Shown in pieces: positions 1 through 9,192 of a stretch of 64,000 bases of DNA. The DNA is taken from NCBI RefSeq assembly GCF_017832975.1, contig NZ_JAFIBI010000001.1:1116001-1180000 (forward strand), given 5' to 3'. The notes under the pieces are model-generated. The model saw only the letters and a list, made by a program, of their open reading frames with translations, did not search any database and was not told the DNA's origin. Within the stretch, counting starts at the first letter, position 1. Each line of letters starts with the position of its first letter. The position numbers and the translations under genes were made by a program. This DNA is from Arthrobacter sp. PvP023 (GTDB lineage: Bacteria; Actinomycetota; Actinomycetes; Actinomycetales; Micrococcaceae).

Positions 1-60
1 GGCGGCAGCCGGCCGGTGCCGGCGGCCGTCCCGCAACGCAGCGGACAGTGTGGCACCGCC

Positions 61-444
61 ATGACCAACCAGTTACCGGACTACTACGAGGTACTCAACG
101 TGGCCAGGACGGCCACAAGGCAGGAGATTTCGCGTGCCTACCGGGCGCTGATGCGCCTCCACCATCCAGACCTCGAGGGCAGGTCCGCCGCCGCCGGCCC
201 GGATAGCGACGGCCTGGACAGCGCCAGCCTCGACAACAACGGGCTGCTGGGCATCATGGAAGCCTTTTCGGTGCTCAGCGATCCCACAACGCGTGCTGAC
301 TACGACCGTGCACTGTCCGTCTCCCGCCCCGCCGGCGGAGGACCCCGTGAGGTGCCGGTCCGCCGGACACGCACTCCGCAGCCCCCGCTGCTGCGGGTCA
401 CACCAGTGCTTTGGGAGCGCGGCCCCTGGCCGGGCACCGGATAA
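61..444 (+). CDS. J-domain (DnaJ-like) protein
   Basis: A 127-residue protein with an N-terminal J-domain at about residues 6-85 that carries the HPD signature in LHHPDLEG, which stimulates Hsp70 (DnaK) ATPase in this family. An Asp/Ser/Asn-rich insert sits between the HPD helix and the last J-domain helix (AFSVLSDPTTRADYDRAL). The tail is short, basic and Pro/Arg-rich. There is no zinc finger or C-terminal substrate domain, so this is a type III J-protein, not DnaJ itself. I chose ATG 61 over an in-frame ATG at 16 because the J-domain begins immediately afterwards. It is followed closely by a small hypothetical gene. The client is unknown. Confidence 0.82.
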   Translation: MTNQLPDYYEVLNVARTATRQEISRAYRALMRLHHPDLEGRSAAAGPDSDGLDSASLDNNGLLGIMEAFSVLSDPTTRADYDRALSVSRPAGGGPREVPVRRTRTPQPPLLRVTPVLWERGPWPGTG

Positions 445-462
445 GTAGAGAAGGAGCAATCC

Positions 463-852
463 ATGAGCGCCTGGCGCCGTTATGATTCCCATCTGATTCC
501 GGCGTTCCATGAACGCTTTGAGCAAAGGTGGGGCGTGGGCACGGCCCCGTTCCTGGACCCGGAAGCCCATGAGGAGCCGCTACCGCGGGCCCAGTGGATC
601 CATCCGGAGACGGGTGCGGCACTTGCCGTGGTCCCCATCTGGACACCGGATGACAGCCAGCACCGGTCCTTTGGGGTCTTCTATCTCCCGCCCGGCGGCG
701 ATATCTGGGTGCTGCGCCCTGGCTTCACGGGCTACCTTGAACCCGCGGCGGATGAGACGGAACACCTGATCACGCTCCGCAACGACGCCTTCAAGAAAGC
801 CCTGGCGCATGCCAAGGAATTCCTCTTCGGCTCCGACGCCACGGTGCACTAA
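463..852 (+). CDS. conserved hypothetical protein, 129 aa
   Basis: A soluble protein of 129 residues starting MSAWRRYDSH, with no signal peptide or membrane segment. It is rich in aromatic residues and proline (PIWTPDD, GVFYLPPGGD) and ends in a probable helix. I recognise no family. An AGAAGGAG ribosome-binding site lies about 8 nt before the ATG. It sits 18 nt after the J-domain gene and 40 nt before the beta-glucosidase gene, all on the plus strand, so the three may be co-transcribed. Function unknown. Confidence 0.7.
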   Translation: MSAWRRYDSHLIPAFHERFEQRWGVGTAPFLDPEAHEEPLPRAQWIHPETGAALAVVPIWTPDDSQHRSFGVFYLPPGGDIWVLRPGFTGYLEPAADETEHLITLRNDAFKKALAHAKEFLFGSDATVH

Positions 853-892
853 AATCAGTCCACCACCCGAAACTACATAAGGGATCAAGCAG

Positions 893-2392
893 ATGAAGCA
901 CTCCGCCAAAGACCTGGCTGCCAGGATCCCGCCGTCCTTCACCATGGGCGTGGCCACAGCCGCCTTCCAGATTGAGGGCGCCCTGGACGAGGACGGCCGA
1001 GGGCCCTCCGGGTGGGACGTGTTTGCGCGGAAGCCCGGCGCCATAGTGGACGACCACAGCCCCGTCACAGCCTGCGACCACTACCACCGCATGCCTGAAG
1101 ACGTTGCGCTGATGAAGGAACTGGGAGTGGATTCCTACCGGTTCTCGCTGTCCTGGTCACGCATCCAGCCCGGCGGCAGCGGGCCGGTCAATCCGAAGGG
1201 CATCGACTTCTACGACCGGCTGCTGGACCAGCTGCTGGCCAGCGGCATCTCGCCGATGGTGACGCTCTACCACTGGGACACACCGCTTCCGCTCGACGAG
1301 GCCGGCGGCTGGTTGAACCGGGACACGGCGTACCGCCTCGGCGAGTTTGCCTCCATTGCGGCAGCGGCCTTTGGCGACCGCGTGGCCCGCTGGGTCACCG
1401 TTAATGAGCCTGCCACCGTGACCACCAACGGCTACGCCCTGGGACTCCACGCGCCGGGCGAATCGCAGTTGCTGAAAGCGCTCCCCACGGTGCACCACCA
1501 GCTTCTCGGCCACGGCCTGGCCATGCAGGCATTGCGCGCAGCCAAGGTCCCCGGCGAAATAGGCATCACCAATGTCTACTCGCCCATGGTTCCGGCCTCG
1601 AACAACCCGCTGGACAAACTGAGCACCGCGCTAATGGACGTTTTCCAGAACAGGCTCTTCGCGGATCCGGTGCTCCTCGGAAAGTACCCGGACGTCATCC
1701 GGGCTGCCACGTTCTTCAGCTCGTTCAACCCCTCCGACGAGGACATGGACCTGATCTCAAAGCCGTTGGACTTCTACGGGCTCAACTACTACATGCCCAC
1801 GCGGGTCGCGGCCGGTCCGGGCGACGGCGCCGTTCCCCCGGGGATGGCCGAGGCCATGGGCGATGACCTCAGCGGAAGCGCTCCCGGCGCACCCTTCCAC
1901 ATCACTGAATTTCCAAACGCCGAGACCACGGCGTACGGCTGGCCGATCAGGCCCGACTACATGCCCGTGGCCCTCGCCGAGATGGCGGAACGCTACCCGG
2001 AGCTGCCGCCTGTGTTCATCACCGAAGGCGGAGCAAGCTTTGAGGATGTGGTGGTCCGGGACAAGGCCGGGGACAGGATCATCATTCCGGACGAGCGCCG
2101 CCTGCGCTATCTTGCCGAGCACATCTCCAGCGCGGTGGAGGCCACCAGCCCGGGGGGACCCGCGGAATCCATCGACCTGCGCGGCTACTACGTATGGTCC
2201 CTGCTCGACAACTTCGAGTGGTCCGCGGGCTATAAGCAGCCCTTCGGACTCCTGCATGTTGACTTCGAGTCGATGGCCAGAACGCCCAAGGCGTCATACT
2301 ACTGGCTGCAGGAACTGCAGGATGCCCGCAAGGAAGCCGCAGCCAAGGCGGTTGGCGAGAGTGCTGCCGGTGAACCGGAGTCCGTAGCCTGA
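893..2392 (+). CDS. GH1 beta-glucosidase
   Basis: A 499-residue glycoside hydrolase family 1 enzyme that hydrolyses beta-linked glucosides by a retaining mechanism. The N-terminal GH1 signature (FTMGVATAAFQIEGA) is at residues 16-30. The acid/base Glu172 is in TVNEP and the nucleophile Glu378 is in FITEGG, where the usual motif is ITENG. C-terminal WSLLDNFEW forms the aglycone-site tryptophans. Length is slightly above the usual 440-480 because of an Ala/Glu-rich tail. There is no signal peptide, so it acts in the cytoplasm on imported disaccharides. No sugar transporter is adjacent, so the natural substrate cannot be read from context. A GC hairpin follows. Confidence 0.93.
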   Translation: MKHSAKDLAARIPPSFTMGVATAAFQIEGALDEDGRGPSGWDVFARKPGAIVDDHSPVTACDHYHRMPEDVALMKELGVDSYRFSLSWSRIQPGGSGPVNPKGIDFYDRLLDQLLASGISPMVTLYHWDTPLPLDEAGGWLNRDTAYRLGEFASIAAAAFGDRVARWVTVNEPATVTTNGYALGLHAPGESQLLKALPTVHHQLLGHGLAMQALRAAKVPGEIGITNVYSPMVPASNNPLDKLSTALMDVFQNRLFADPVLLGKYPDVIRAATFFSSFNPSDEDMDLISKPLDFYGLNYYMPTRVAAGPGDGAVPPGMAEAMGDDLSGSAPGAPFHITEFPNAETTAYGWPIRPDYMPVALAEMAERYPELPPVFITEGGASFEDVVVRDKAGDRIIIPDERRLRYLAEHISSAVEATSPGGPAESIDLRGYYVWSLLDNFEWSAGYKQPFGLLHVDFESMARTPKASYYWLQELQDARKEAAAKAVGESAAGEPESVA

Positions 2393-2405
2393 CACGTCGG
2401 AGGTG

Positions 2406-2431
2406 GCCGGCCGGTATGCCCACCGGCCGGC
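2406..2431. terminator. GC hairpin between convergent genes
   Basis: A perfect 10-bp inverted repeat (GCCGGCCGGT / ACCGGCCGGC) with a 6-nt loop lies between the stop of the GH1 gene and the stop of the opposing phosphatase gene. No T-run follows on either strand, so it is a weak bidirectional terminator or RNA-end stabiliser at best. Confidence 0.5.
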
Positions 2432-2456
2432 AGGAGTCCTGGCAGGAGTCCTTGAA

Positions 2457-3515
2457 TCAGACGATCTTGAGGTCGGCGAGGCCCTTGGTGATGCCCGCGC
2501 CGTCGGGGGAGTAGATCCACGGGACGGTGGAGCCGGTGTGGTCGCCGTTCTCCGAGTGGCCGCCAGCCAGCACTGATTCGCCCACTGAGAGCTGGCGGAT
2601 GGCGATGGCGGCCACGCGGTCGCCGTGGTCCCGGGCGAACCTCGAATAAATCTGTTCGTCGTGCTGGCCGTTGTCGCCGATAAGCAGCCACCGCATGTCG
2701 GGGAATTCCTTGGCAAGCCGGTCCAGGTTCCCGTTCTTGTGCTCCTGGCCGCTCCGGAACCAGCGGTCCTGGGTCAGCCCCCAGTCCGTCAGGAGGAGGG
2801 GACCGGCCGGGTACATGTTGCGGGTCAGGAACCGTGCCAGTGTAGGTGCGGCATTCCACGGTCCCGTGGACAGGTAGATCACCGGCGCATCGGGGTGCTC
2901 CACCACCAGCCGGTCCATGAGGACCGGCATGCCGGGCGTGGCCATCCGGGCCCGCTCACTCAGCACGAAGGTGTTCCACAGGGCCAAGAACGGCCGGGGC
3001 AGCGCCGTGACCATCACGGTGTCGTCGATGTCGGACACGATGCCGAACTTCGTGTCGGGGCCGATCACAATGATGTTGGCCTGGACAGCCTCGGTTCCTT
3101 CGGCCCGGAGCGTGGCTGTGTGCCAGCCGGGAGAGAGGGCGACGTCCACCACGGTGTCCACGAGGCCGCCGCGGTCCGCCTTGACGCGGGTGGTCACACC
3201 CTCGATTTCGATGTCCACCTCGGTGAACTGCAGGGGCACGCTGGTGAACGCCCGCCAGCCGCGGATGTTCTGGTTGCCGTTCTTCGCGGCGTGCTCGGCG
3301 CGGCTGCCCGGCTTCGGTTTGGTGGTCAGAACCACCCGGCCAAGGACCCGCACCCACGATGTGGAGCCGTACCCCTGGTAAGCGACTGTCTGCGGAATGA
3401 AATTCCAGCGCCGGGCCAGCTTGATGCGGGCGCTATTGACCGTGTCCGAGACCTTGTGAGCCGCCCGAAAGGCATGATTTCCGGACACCGATGATTCCTG
3501 CGACGCCAATTCCAT
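2457..3515 (-). CDS. APP1-type phosphatase domain protein (DUF2183)
   Basis: A 352-residue protein. Its C-terminal half matches the phosphatidate-phosphatase APP1 catalytic domain, a HAD-like fold: GIVSDIDDTVMVT gives the DxDxT motif at residues 162-166, followed by PVIYLSTGPWN and the DWGLT and IGDNGQHD motifs. The N-terminal half is predicted beta-rich. The family hydrolyses phosphate from lipids or related phosphomonoesters; the bacterial substrate is not known. The start at 3515 is preferred over upstream ATGs because GGAGG lies 2 nt before it and homology begins nearby. Convergent with the GH1 gene. No signal peptide or TM segment. Confidence 0.85.
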   Translation of the reverse strand: MELASQESSVSGNHAFRAAHKVSDTVNSARIKLARRWNFIPQTVAYQGYGSTSWVRVLGRVVLTTKPKPGSRAEHAAKNGNQNIRGWRAFTSVPLQFTEVDIEIEGVTTRVKADRGGLVDTVVDVALSPGWHTATLRAEGTEAVQANIIVIGPDTKFGIVSDIDDTVMVTALPRPFLALWNTFVLSERARMATPGMPVLMDRLVVEHPDAPVIYLSTGPWNAAPTLARFLTRNMYPAGPLLLTDWGLTQDRWFRSGQEHKNGNLDRLAKEFPDMRWLLIGDNGQHDEQIYSRFARDHGDRVAAIAIRQLSVGESVLAGGHSENGDHTGSTVPWIYSPDGAGITKGLADLKIV

Positions 3516-3589
3516 GCCTCCACTCTGCCACAACGGCGCCCGCCGCCAACCGTACGGTGCCACTAAGGCGCCGCACCGTAACAAGGGAG

Positions 3590-4321
3590 TCAGCCGTCCC
3601 CCAGCAGCCACCGCAGGGTGTCGGCGTTCCGCACGGCGTTGCCGCCGCCGTCGTTATTGAAATAGACGAACACGTCCTTGCCCTGGCCCTGCCACTCCCG
3701 GATGCGGTCGGCCCACCATCGAAGGTCCTCGTCGGAATACGATCCCCCATAGAGATAGTCATGGTCCGGCCCGTGCAGCCGGACGTATACGAACGGCGCC
3801 GTGGCCCGCAGGATGCAGGGCAGGTTGGCCCCGCTCATGATGCAATAGGCGGCCTCGTGGCGTTCCAGCAGGGCATACACCTCGGGATGGTCCCAGCTGG
3901 GGTGGCGGAATTCCACCGCCACCCGCACCCACCACGGCAGGGCCGCGAGGAAGTAGTCGAGCCGGGCGTCGTCGCGGGCGAACCCCGGCGGGAGCTGGAC
4001 CAGCAGGACCGCCCGCTTGTCACCGAGCTCATGCCAGCACCTGATGATCCGTTCCACCCAGACCTCGGGCGCGTAGAGCTTCTTCGCGTGGGTCAGTCCG
4101 CGTGGTGCCTTGACGGACATCATGAAGCCTTCGGGAAGGCGCCGGCGCCAGCTGGCGAAGGATGCTTCCCGCGGCCAGCGGTAGAAACTCGCATTCAGCT
4201 CCACCGTGCCGAACCGGGCCGCATAGTGGGCCAGCCGGTCGCGCGCCGGAAGTCCCGGCGGGTAGAGCACGTTCTCCCAGTGGTCATAGCTCCAGCCGGA
4301 CGTTCCGATGTGGATCCCCAT
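3590..4321 (-). CDS. DUF72 family protein (YecE-like)
   Basis: A 243-residue DUF72 protein with the family start MGIHIGTSGWSYDHW, then FGTVELNASFYRWP, SVKAPRGLTHAKKL, VEFRHPSW and YVRLHG, and the end YFNNDGGGNAVRNA. The family has a TIM-barrel-like fold; no activity is firmly established. The start at 4321 is chosen because the family signature begins there; upstream ATGs would run into the aldo/keto reductase gene. It lies 31 nt downstream of that gene on the same strand, so the two probably form one transcript. Confidence 0.88.
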   Translation of the reverse strand: MGIHIGTSGWSYDHWENVLYPPGLPARDRLAHYAARFGTVELNASFYRWPREASFASWRRRLPEGFMMSVKAPRGLTHAKKLYAPEVWVERIIRCWHELGDKRAVLLVQLPPGFARDDARLDYFLAALPWWVRVAVEFRHPSWDHPEVYALLERHEAAYCIMSGANLPCILRATAPFVYVRLHGPDHDYLYGGSYSDEDLRWWADRIREWQGQGKDVFVYFNNDGGGNAVRNADTLRWLLGDG

Positions 4322-4352
4322 GGCGTCTTTCGAGGTCAGCCGGCCGCCGGGC

Positions 4353-5234
4353 TCAAACTTCGCCGGCCCAATCCTGCGCATGCGGCGCAAAGGCGTCTTC
4401 CCATCGCCGGCTTTCGCCCTCCGGCAGCGGCCCGCGTCCGACGGCGGCCGCCGCTGCGTCCAGGTTGCGCACCTTGGACGTCCCAACGATCGCCGTGCTC
4501 ACCCCCGGGCTGAAGGCCGAGAACCGCAGCGCAGTGCCCTGCCAGTCGTCGCTTTCCGGCTCAACGTCCATCAGGCGGAGCCGTTCCCAGTAGGTTTCGC
4601 CGTATACACCCACAGGGCGTTCGTCGTGGCGCCAGGGGGCGTTGGCCAGTGGCCGCTTGGCCACCACGCCCAGTCCCTGCCGCGCTGCCGCAGGCAGGAC
4701 ACCAGTCCGGGAGCGCTGGTCTGCGAGGTTCACCGAGGACTGCAAGGCGCCGAAGGAACCGGCGTTTCCGGACCACGCAAGGGCGTCGTTCTCCCCGCTG
4801 TAGCCCGGAACCCGGACTTTTCCGGCGTCCACGCACTTCAGCAGCGCCTCCGCCGCCTCGCCCCGCTGAAGGACAGTCAGCGGGCAGGAATGCAGGAAGA
4901 CGACGTCGATCACGTCGGTTCCCAGCTTCCGCAGGGCCTCATCCACGCCGCCGGTTACCGCGGCAGCGCTCCAGTCCTCCGCGCCGTCGACGTTGTATCC
5001 CACTTTCGTGGACAACACCACGGCGTCGCGCCGGCCGGGCAGCCACGAGCCGATCCGCTCTTCGGAGAGCCCGTAGCCGCGCGCTGTGTCGATGAAGGTG
5101 ATGCCCAAATCCACGGCACGGTCGAGGAGGCCGTGCGCTTCCCGCTCACTGACGTCGTCATAGCCAATATGGCCGGCGCCGAATCCGAGGGCGGACACGG
5201 TCAGGGAAGAGTTTCCGAAGTTCCGTTGCAGCAT
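4353..5234 (-). CDS. aldo/keto reductase
   Basis: A 293-residue NAD(P)H-dependent oxidoreductase of the AKR superfamily, TIM-barrel fold. FIDTARGYGLSEERIGSWL holds the catalytic Asp and Tyr, VVLSTKVGYN the Lys, and IDVVFLHSCP the region around the catalytic His. The start MLQRNFGNSS is the usual AKR beginning; the gene is divergent from the GH15 gene, with 47 bp between starts. Substrate unknown. A second AKR at 35586 is only distantly similar. Confidence 0.88.
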   Translation of the reverse strand: MLQRNFGNSSLTVSALGFGAGHIGYDDVSEREAHGLLDRAVDLGITFIDTARGYGLSEERIGSWLPGRRDAVVLSTKVGYNVDGAEDWSAAAVTGGVDEALRKLGTDVIDVVFLHSCPLTVLQRGEAAEALLKCVDAGKVRVPGYSGENDALAWSGNAGSFGALQSSVNLADQRSRTGVLPAAARQGLGVVAKRPLANAPWRHDERPVGVYGETYWERLRLMDVEPESDDWQGTALRFSAFSPGVSTAIVGTSKVRNLDAAAAAVGRGPLPEGESRRWEDAFAPHAQDWAGEV

Positions 5235-5281
5235 GCCTTGGATAGTAGTCGGCCGGGGGCGGTTGTGGCACTGTAAGGTCC

Positions 5282-7075
5282 ATGGCACACATCGAGGACT
5301 ACGCGGTAGTGGGGGACCTTCACACGGCGGCCCTCATCAGCACTGAAGGCTCCATCGACTGGCTCTGCCTGCCGCGGTTTGACTCGCCGGCCTGCTTCAA
5401 TGCGCTGCTGGACACCCCGAAAGCCGGGCGGTGGCTATTGGCGCCTGCCGGGGCCGGGGACTGCACCCGGCGCCATTACCGCAAGGGAACGCTGATTCTT
5501 GAAACCGAATGGGAAACCCCGAGCGGCAAGGTGAAGGTCATCGACTTCATGCCGCCGCGGGACGGTGTGGCGGACGTTGTGCGGATAGTTGTGGGTGTCC
5601 ACGGGTCCGTCCGTATGCGCGGCGAACTGGCCCTCCGGTTCGACTACGGGCATATCGTGCCGTGGGTCCGGCATGATGAGCACGGCATCCACGCCATCGC
5701 CGGGCCGGATGCGGCCTATTTGGTGACAAACGCCCCGCTGCGCGGCGAACGCATGAAGACAGTCAGCGACTTTACCGTCCACGCGGGCGAGAGGGTCCCG
5801 TTCGTGCTGACCTGGACCCCCAGCCACCTGAACCGCCCCCGGGCCATCGACCCTGAAGCGTACTTGGAGTCAACGGAGTCGTTCTGGCGGGAGTGGTCCG
5901 CCAGATGCAAGATCACCGGCCCGTACCGGGAAGCCATCCAGCGCTCGCTGATCACGCTCAAAGCGCTGACGTACGCTCCGACCGGCGGCATCGTGGCGGC
6001 CGTCACCACGTCCCTTCCGGAACAGCTGGGCGGATCGCGCAACTGGGATTACCGGTACTGCTGGCTCCGGGACGCCACGCTGACGCTGCAGGCGCTGCTC
6101 GCCGCCGGCTACACGGAAGAAGCCGCCTCCTGGCGGGACTGGCTGCTGCGGGCGGTGGCCGGGGACCCCGCCGACCTGCAGATCATGTACGGCATCCACG
6201 GCGAGCGGCGGCTCCCGGAGATGGAACTGCCCTGGCTGGCGGGATACGAAAAATCGACCCCCGTTCGGATCGGAAACGGCGCCGCGGGTCAGCTCCAGCT
6301 GGACGTGTGGGGCGAGGTGCTGGATTGCCTGGCCCTGACCCGGCACTCCCTGCTGAAGCACACCGACGAAGCCTGGGACGTCCAGGTCGCACTGATGGAA
6401 CACCTCGAGGGTGCCTGGCACCGGCCGGATAACGGCCTGTGGGAGATGCGCGGGCCGCAGCGCCACTTCACCCACTCAAAGGTGATGGCCTGGGTTGCGG
6501 CAGACCGCATGGTCAAGGGCGTGCGGGACTTCGGCCTGGTGGGACCCGCTGACCGCTGGGAGGCCCTGCGCGACACCATCCACGCCGACGTCATGGCGAA
6601 CGGCTTCGACGCTAAGCGCAACACCTTTGTCCAGTCCTACGGCAGGCCCGAGCTGGACGCGAGCCTGCTGCTCATACCCCGCGTCGGTTTCCTGCCGCCC
6701 GATGACCCCAGGGTGGTGGGCACCATTGACGCCGTGCAGCGGGAACTCACCCGCGACGGCTTCGTGCTCCGGTACCGCCCTGAGGACTCCGACGACGGGC
6801 TGCCCGGTGACGAAGGCGTCTTCCTGGCCTGCTCATTCTGGCTGGTGGAAGCACTCATCGGCGTGGGCAGGCGCCGCGAAGCCAGGGAACTGTTCGAAAG
6901 GCTCCTGGCACTGCGCAACGACGTGGGCCTCCTCAGTGAGGAATGGGGCGTGGAAGCGGGGCGCCAGCTGGGGAACACACCGCAGGCGTTCAGCCACTTC
7001 GCCCTGGTCATGAGTGCCATGGAGCTGCACGAGGACAGTGTGCAGCGCAGCGACGCCCCCGTGCACGGGCACTAA
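5282..7075 (+). CDS. GH15 family glucoamylase or trehalase
   Basis: A 597-residue glycoside hydrolase family 15 protein. It opens with the typical IEDYAVVGDLHTAALIS and GSIDWLCLPRFDSP motifs of the N-terminal beta-sandwich, followed by the (alpha/alpha)6 barrel with SRNWDYRYCWLRDATLTL. Likely catalytic acids lie in DNGLWEMRG and LLSEEWG. Actinobacterial GH15 enzymes of this architecture include true trehalases as well as glucoamylases, so specificity is open. No signal peptide, so the role is cytoplasmic, probably in trehalose or maltodextrin turnover. Divergent from the AKR gene with a very short shared promoter region. Confidence 0.9.
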   Translation: MAHIEDYAVVGDLHTAALISTEGSIDWLCLPRFDSPACFNALLDTPKAGRWLLAPAGAGDCTRRHYRKGTLILETEWETPSGKVKVIDFMPPRDGVADVVRIVVGVHGSVRMRGELALRFDYGHIVPWVRHDEHGIHAIAGPDAAYLVTNAPLRGERMKTVSDFTVHAGERVPFVLTWTPSHLNRPRAIDPEAYLESTESFWREWSARCKITGPYREAIQRSLITLKALTYAPTGGIVAAVTTSLPEQLGGSRNWDYRYCWLRDATLTLQALLAAGYTEEAASWRDWLLRAVAGDPADLQIMYGIHGERRLPEMELPWLAGYEKSTPVRIGNGAAGQLQLDVWGEVLDCLALTRHSLLKHTDEAWDVQVALMEHLEGAWHRPDNGLWEMRGPQRHFTHSKVMAWVAADRMVKGVRDFGLVGPADRWEALRDTIHADVMANGFDAKRNTFVQSYGRPELDASLLLIPRVGFLPPDDPRVVGTIDAVQRELTRDGFVLRYRPEDSDDGLPGDEGVFLACSFWLVEALIGVGRRREARELFERLLALRNDVGLLSEEWGVEAGRQLGNTPQAFSHFALVMSAMELHEDSVQRSDAPVHGH

Positions 7076-7168
7076 CGGTCACATTTGGTTCAGCTGGGGA
7101 CTGCGGTCCGCTGCGTGGTTCCATGGTCAGGGAAACCTATTGGAACAGGCACGAAGGAGTGTGGACCG

Positions 7169-8041
7169 GTGAAATTTGCGCGTCTTGGAGATGCCGGCAG
7201 GGAGCAGCCGGCCGTTCAACCCGGCGGGCCCGAGTCCAACGGGAAATGGTATTCACTCGCCGGCATCACCGCCGACATTAACGGAACATTCCTTGAAGCC
7301 GGAGGCGTTGCCCGGGTCCGCGATGCGCTCGCGGCCGGGACCCTGGCCGAGATCCCCGATGCCGGCAGCCTTCGCCTCGGAGCCCCGCTGGCCCGCCCCG
7401 GCGCCGTCGTGGGGATCGGACTGAACTACGCCGGGCATGCTGCCGAGTCCGGTGCCGCGGTCCCGGAGGTCCCGGTGGTGTTCCTGAAGCCAAGCAACAC
7501 GGTGGCAGGGCCGTTCGACGACGCCCCCATCCCGCCGCTGTCCGGCAAGTACGACTGGGAAGTCGAGCTGGCCGTGGTGATCGGACAGCGCGCCTCCTAC
7601 CTGAAATCAGTGGACCAGGCGGCGGGCTGCGTCGCCGGCTACGTGCTGGCCAACGACCTGTCGGAACGGGACTACCAGCTGCCCGGTGCGGCGGGGCAGT
7701 GGGTTAAGGGAAAGTCCCTTCCCGCGTCAACACCCCTTGGCCCGTGGTTCGTCCCGGCCGCAGACCTGGACCCCTCGGCCCTGCGGCTGCGGACCTGGGT
7801 GAACGGCGAGCTCCGCCAGGACTCGTCCACGGCGGACCTCATTTTTGACGTCCCGGCCGTGGTGCACCACCTCAGCCAGTTCATGGTGCTGGAACCCGGC
7901 GATGTGATCCTGACGGGCACCCCGGAGGGGGTGGCTCTTTCGGGGCGTTTCCCCTACCTTCAGGACGGCGACGTCCTGGAGCTGGAGGTCGAGGGACTGG
8001 GCCGCCAGCGCCAGGTTCTTCGCCGGGCTACGGCGCCTTAA
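7169..8041 (+). CDS. fumarylacetoacetate hydrolase family protein
   Basis: A 290-residue FAH-superfamily enzyme. GIGLNYAGHAAE, FLKPSNTVAGP, DWEVELAVVIG (metal-binding acidic residues) and GYVLANDLSERDYQ are the family core, ending with DVILTGTPEGV. These enzymes hydrolyse or decarboxylate 2-oxo or 1,3-diketo acids with Mg2+ or Mn2+, for example in aromatic catabolism. The GTG start at 7169 is chosen because AAGGAG lies 9 nt upstream and the protein then begins VKFARLGD, as in homologues. There are no neighbouring pathway genes, so the substrate cannot be assigned. Confidence 0.9.
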   Translation: MKFARLGDAGREQPAVQPGGPESNGKWYSLAGITADINGTFLEAGGVARVRDALAAGTLAEIPDAGSLRLGAPLARPGAVVGIGLNYAGHAAESGAAVPEVPVVFLKPSNTVAGPFDDAPIPPLSGKYDWEVELAVVIGQRASYLKSVDQAAGCVAGYVLANDLSERDYQLPGAAGQWVKGKSLPASTPLGPWFVPAADLDPSALRLRTWVNGELRQDSSTADLIFDVPAVVHHLSQFMVLEPGDVILTGTPEGVALSGRFPYLQDGDVLELEVEGLGRQRQVLRRATAP

Positions 8042-8104
8042 GGCGCAACGTGCTTTCGGTGGTCAACGTCTGACAACTCCCTGGGACTTCCGAATCCGAC
8101 ACAG

Positions 8105-8118
8105 GTAAGTATACTTAC
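8105..8118. promoter_or_regulatory. 14-bp palindrome GTAAGTATACTTAC upstream of DUF1508 gene
   Basis: A perfect palindrome 37 bp before the ATG of the gene at 8156. A related dyad (AGTAAGCTTGCT, 9513-9524) lies before the alcohol dehydrogenase gene. Probably a protein-binding site; the cognate factor is unknown. Confidence 0.4.
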
Positions 8119-8155
8119 TAATACCTCAGGTTGGGGTAAAAACGGAGGAGTTGAA

Positions 8156-8467
8156 ATGGCTGGACATTTCGAGCTGGTTGATGCCCCGGACGGCGGCTAC
8201 CGCCTCAAGCTCATCGACGGAAGCGGAAACCTGATGGCCATCTCGGTGACATTTCCTACCAAGCGCGCCGCTGCGGCGGGTGTGGCCAAGGCCCGGGAGA
8301 TCGCCGGCACCGGGTTGATCCGGGACCTGAGCGTCAGCCAGGACTCGGAGCCGCTGAAGCAGCCGCCCGTGCGACAGCATGTGAAGGCGCCCAAGAACAT
8401 CGGCGTTCTGGGTTCCGGAAGGCCCACCGGAGCCACGGGCGTCAAGCGCGCCCGGACGCACTACTGA
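8156..8467 (+). CDS. YegP-like DUF1508 protein
   Basis: A 103-residue protein with one DUF1508 repeat: GHFELVDAPDGGYRLKLIDG, then a second strand pair and a helix. E. coli YegP has two such repeats; here only one is evident, followed by a basic Pro/Gly-rich tail. The family is small and soluble with no proven activity. Start supported by GGAGGAG about 7 nt upstream. A perfect 14-bp palindrome lies in the upstream region. Confidence 0.75.
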   Translation: MAGHFELVDAPDGGYRLKLIDGSGNLMAISVTFPTKRAAAAGVAKAREIAGTGLIRDLSVSQDSEPLKQPPVRQHVKAPKNIGVLGSGRPTGATGVKRARTHY

Positions 8468-8481
8468 TTTCACGGCTGACG

Positions 8482-9183
8482 ATGTCGCCTAAAGGGCCCG
8501 GCGGGCGAAGGCGCGGCGTACTCTTTGATGTCGACGGGACCCTGGTGGATTCCTGCTACCTGCACACCCTCGCATGGTGGCAGGCATTCCGGGAGTCGGG
8601 GCTGGATGTGCCGATGGCATCCATCCACCGCTCCGTGGGCATGGGCGGGCGGGAGTTGCTGGACAGGCTCCTGCCGGCAGGCCGGGACAAATCCCTTGAC
8701 GCCTCCATCATGTCTTCCCACGGGGCCGTGTTCGCCACGTTCTGGCCCTCGCTCCGTCCGCTGGACGGTGCCCGCGACCTTCTGGCCCAGTGCCACGAAA
8801 GCGGCTTCGCCGTCGCGCTCGCCTCCTCTGCCCGGCAACGGGACCTTGACGTACTTCGTGCGACGTTGCGGGCCGACGCATTTATCCATGCCGCCACGAG
8901 TGCCAACGATGCCAAGGAGGGCAAACCCGCTCCGGACATCTTGGAAGCGGCCCTCGCCGCCGTGGGACTGCAGGCGGCGGACGTTGTGTACGTGGGCGAC
9001 GCCGTCTGGGATGTTTACGCCGCCGGGAAGCTGGGAATTCCAACCATCGGACTCACGTGCGGCGGCACCTCCGCCGCCGAACTGCTGGAGGCCGGCGCGG
9101 TGGAAATCTATCAAAATCCGAGGGAGCTCCTGGCGAACCTGCGTGACAGTGCAATTGGCACGCTCGCCGGAAGCTCCCAGTGA
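8482..9183 (+). CDS. HAD-superfamily hydrolase
   Basis: A 233-residue haloacid dehalogenase-like phosphatase of the beta-phosphoglucomutase/Gph type. Motif I is LFDVDGTLVDS (nucleophile Asp and acid/base Asp), motif II is ALASSAR, motif III is the Lys in EGKPAPDI, and motif IV is VYVGDAVWDV. The cap lies between motifs I and II. Substrate unknown; these proteins dephosphorylate small phosphometabolites. No good ribosome-binding site precedes the ATG at 8482, which lies only 14 nt after the DUF1508 gene, so translation may be coupled. Confidence 0.87.
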   Translation: MSPKGPGGRRRGVLFDVDGTLVDSCYLHTLAWWQAFRESGLDVPMASIHRSVGMGGRELLDRLLPAGRDKSLDASIMSSHGAVFATFWPSLRPLDGARDLLAQCHESGFAVALASSARQRDLDVLRATLRADAFIHAATSANDAKEGKPAPDILEAALAAVGLQAADVVYVGDAVWDVYAAGKLGIPTIGLTCGGTSAAELLEAGAVEIYQNPRELLANLRDSAIGTLAGSSQ

Positions 9184-9192
9184 CCGGGCATC